Part shown: piece by piece, positions 63,067-64,000 of the stretch
Position numbering within the stretch: position 1 is the first letter of the stretch
Layout of the letters: every line of letters starts with the position of its first letter
DNA from: Tubiluchus corallicola
Taxonomy: Eukaryota; Priapulida; Priapulimorpha; Priapulimorphida; Tubiluchidae
Assembly: GCA_030141605.1 (NCBI GenBank)
Contig: JAQGDQ010000002.1
Span: 1,964,501-2,028,500 of the forward strand
Length of the DNA stretch: 64,000 nucleotides
Direction: 5' to 3'
Notes under the pieces: generated by a model
What the model was told of the DNA's origin: nothing
Databases searched by the model: none
Seen by the model: the letters and a program-made list of their open reading frames with translations, nothing else
Made by a program: the position numbers and the translations under genes

Positions 63067-64000
63067 ACAGATCTGTTCTACAACACTAATCTCTCCAGAA
63101 TTATACGCTAATGTTGAGGGGAAACATAATTGTAGAATGTAGAGCCCAGTCATGGAATGTTGCATTATGGGATTGTCACAGATCTGATAGGCAGTTTTAA
63201 AGGTTAATTACAATTCAAACATTTTCATTATTTTAAACTGGTTAATATTAAAAGTTGATACATGGATGAATAGATCGATTCTAGCTGGATCGACTTTGTG
63301 GCCAAAATATTGTGAAACTGCCACATATCTTTCACATAACTATATCATGTTTAGTAAAGCCAAAATTTCGACAAAATAATTTAACCTATTTAATGGATGT
63401 AGTTGCAATAAACGCTTTTAAAAATTATAATAAAAATTGGTTCTTCCAACTTCAGAGCTGGCTACAGAAGCAATCTACCAGACCAAAATAGCTTTCTTAT
63501 TTGTTCATTTATTTCATTCTGACCTGATTACTAGCTAATTTAAAAAACTTTATTACACCACTTAAAACTTGTCCTAACTTGATAATACTATGTCCTGTGC
63601 ATGTTTTTGTTCGTTTTTTATTATTGCAATGTATTCCCTTCATGTCACATGAATTGTGTTCAGTCATTTTGTAAATAAATTAGATTTTATTAATAAAACA
63701 CTTTTAACACTCTTTATGTGTGTCAAGTTAGTGGCCTTTTATCTCATTTTGTGTATTCAAATATGGGTGCAATAAGTATGCTTTTTCTTTAGGAAGCATT
63801 GTTTTTAGAATCACTGATTGTGCTAAATGATTCCAGAACAAAGTTGCAACTGATTATTAAAATGCTGCCAAAAAATCTTTCATCACATTTACAAAACCTA
63901 AAACACTTATAAATTATTATTTGATATTTTATGTAGATATTATGTAATTTATATGTACATCATATAGCTGAACCTTGACTCTACTTTTTAGGACTACAAA
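63067..64000 (+). other. 3' UTR and flank of the GPR180-like gene
   Basis: Non-coding sequence after the stop. AATAAA signals occur at 63407-63412, 63429-63434, 63674-63679 and 63692-63697, so alternative 3' ends up to about 650 bases past the stop are possible. Nothing further is recognised to the end of the window. Confidence 0.6.

Overview
The window is nuclear DNA of an A+T-rich invertebrate animal. Genes are split into short exons with GT/AG introns. Long gene-poor stretches are full of microsatellites, and the transposon remains are metazoan types (CR1/L2/Jockey-group LINEs, Tigger/pogo-type and hAT-type DNA elements, tRNA-derived SINE-like sequences). I cannot name the phylum from sequence alone. 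There is no operon, CRISPR array, plasmid or viral genome, and I found no convincing new multi-gene system.

Three protein-coding genes can be rebuilt exon by exon with intact frames. (1) 12113-7975, minus strand: a complete 253-residue NAD-type short-chain dehydrogenase of the 15-hydroxyprostaglandin dehydrogenase (HPGD) group, seven coding exons. (2) 49349-46338, minus strand: a complete 150-residue DPY30 orthologue (subunit of SET1/MLL histone methyltransferase complexes), four coding exons. (3) 56013-63066, plus strand: a complete 504-residue seven-helix membrane protein of the GPR180/TMEM145 family, six coding exons. A single orphan exon-like segment at 5569-5411 (minus) probably belongs to a fourth gene lying mostly to the left. 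The three genes have unrelated housekeeping or signalling roles, and nothing suggests they work together.

Layout: 1-5.4 kb is A+T-rich DNA with one old LINE tail; 5.4-5.6 kb holds the orphan exon; 8.0-12.1 kb is the HPGD-like gene, with a Tigger-type MITE in intron 4. From 12.7 to 46 kb is a roughly 33-kb gene desert with large (GA)n, (GT)n, (CATT)n, (CAGT)n, (GAT)n and (CT)n tracts, a ~98-bp tandem repeat, a SINE-like copy and the first copy of an uncharacterised dispersed repeat. From 46.3 to 49.3 kb is DPY30, with a fold-back element in intron 1. From 49.8 to 55.4 kb, between the divergent DPY30 and GPR180-like genes, lies a transposon graveyard: hAT end, Tigger-type MITE, second copy of the dispersed repeat and four LINE fragments. 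From 56.0 to 63.1 kb is the GPR180-like gene, whose third intron carries a compositionally foreign G+C-rich block.

The best leads are the new dispersed repeat family (30.2 and 50.6 kb), the intact-ended MITE at 9411-9989, the foreign block at 58.75-59.37 kb, the fold-back element at 48.5-48.9 kb, the inverted minisatellite around a (CT)49 tract at 43.7-44.4 kb, and the orphan exon. All exon coordinates were derived by eye from translation and splice consensus; none was tested by alignment software.
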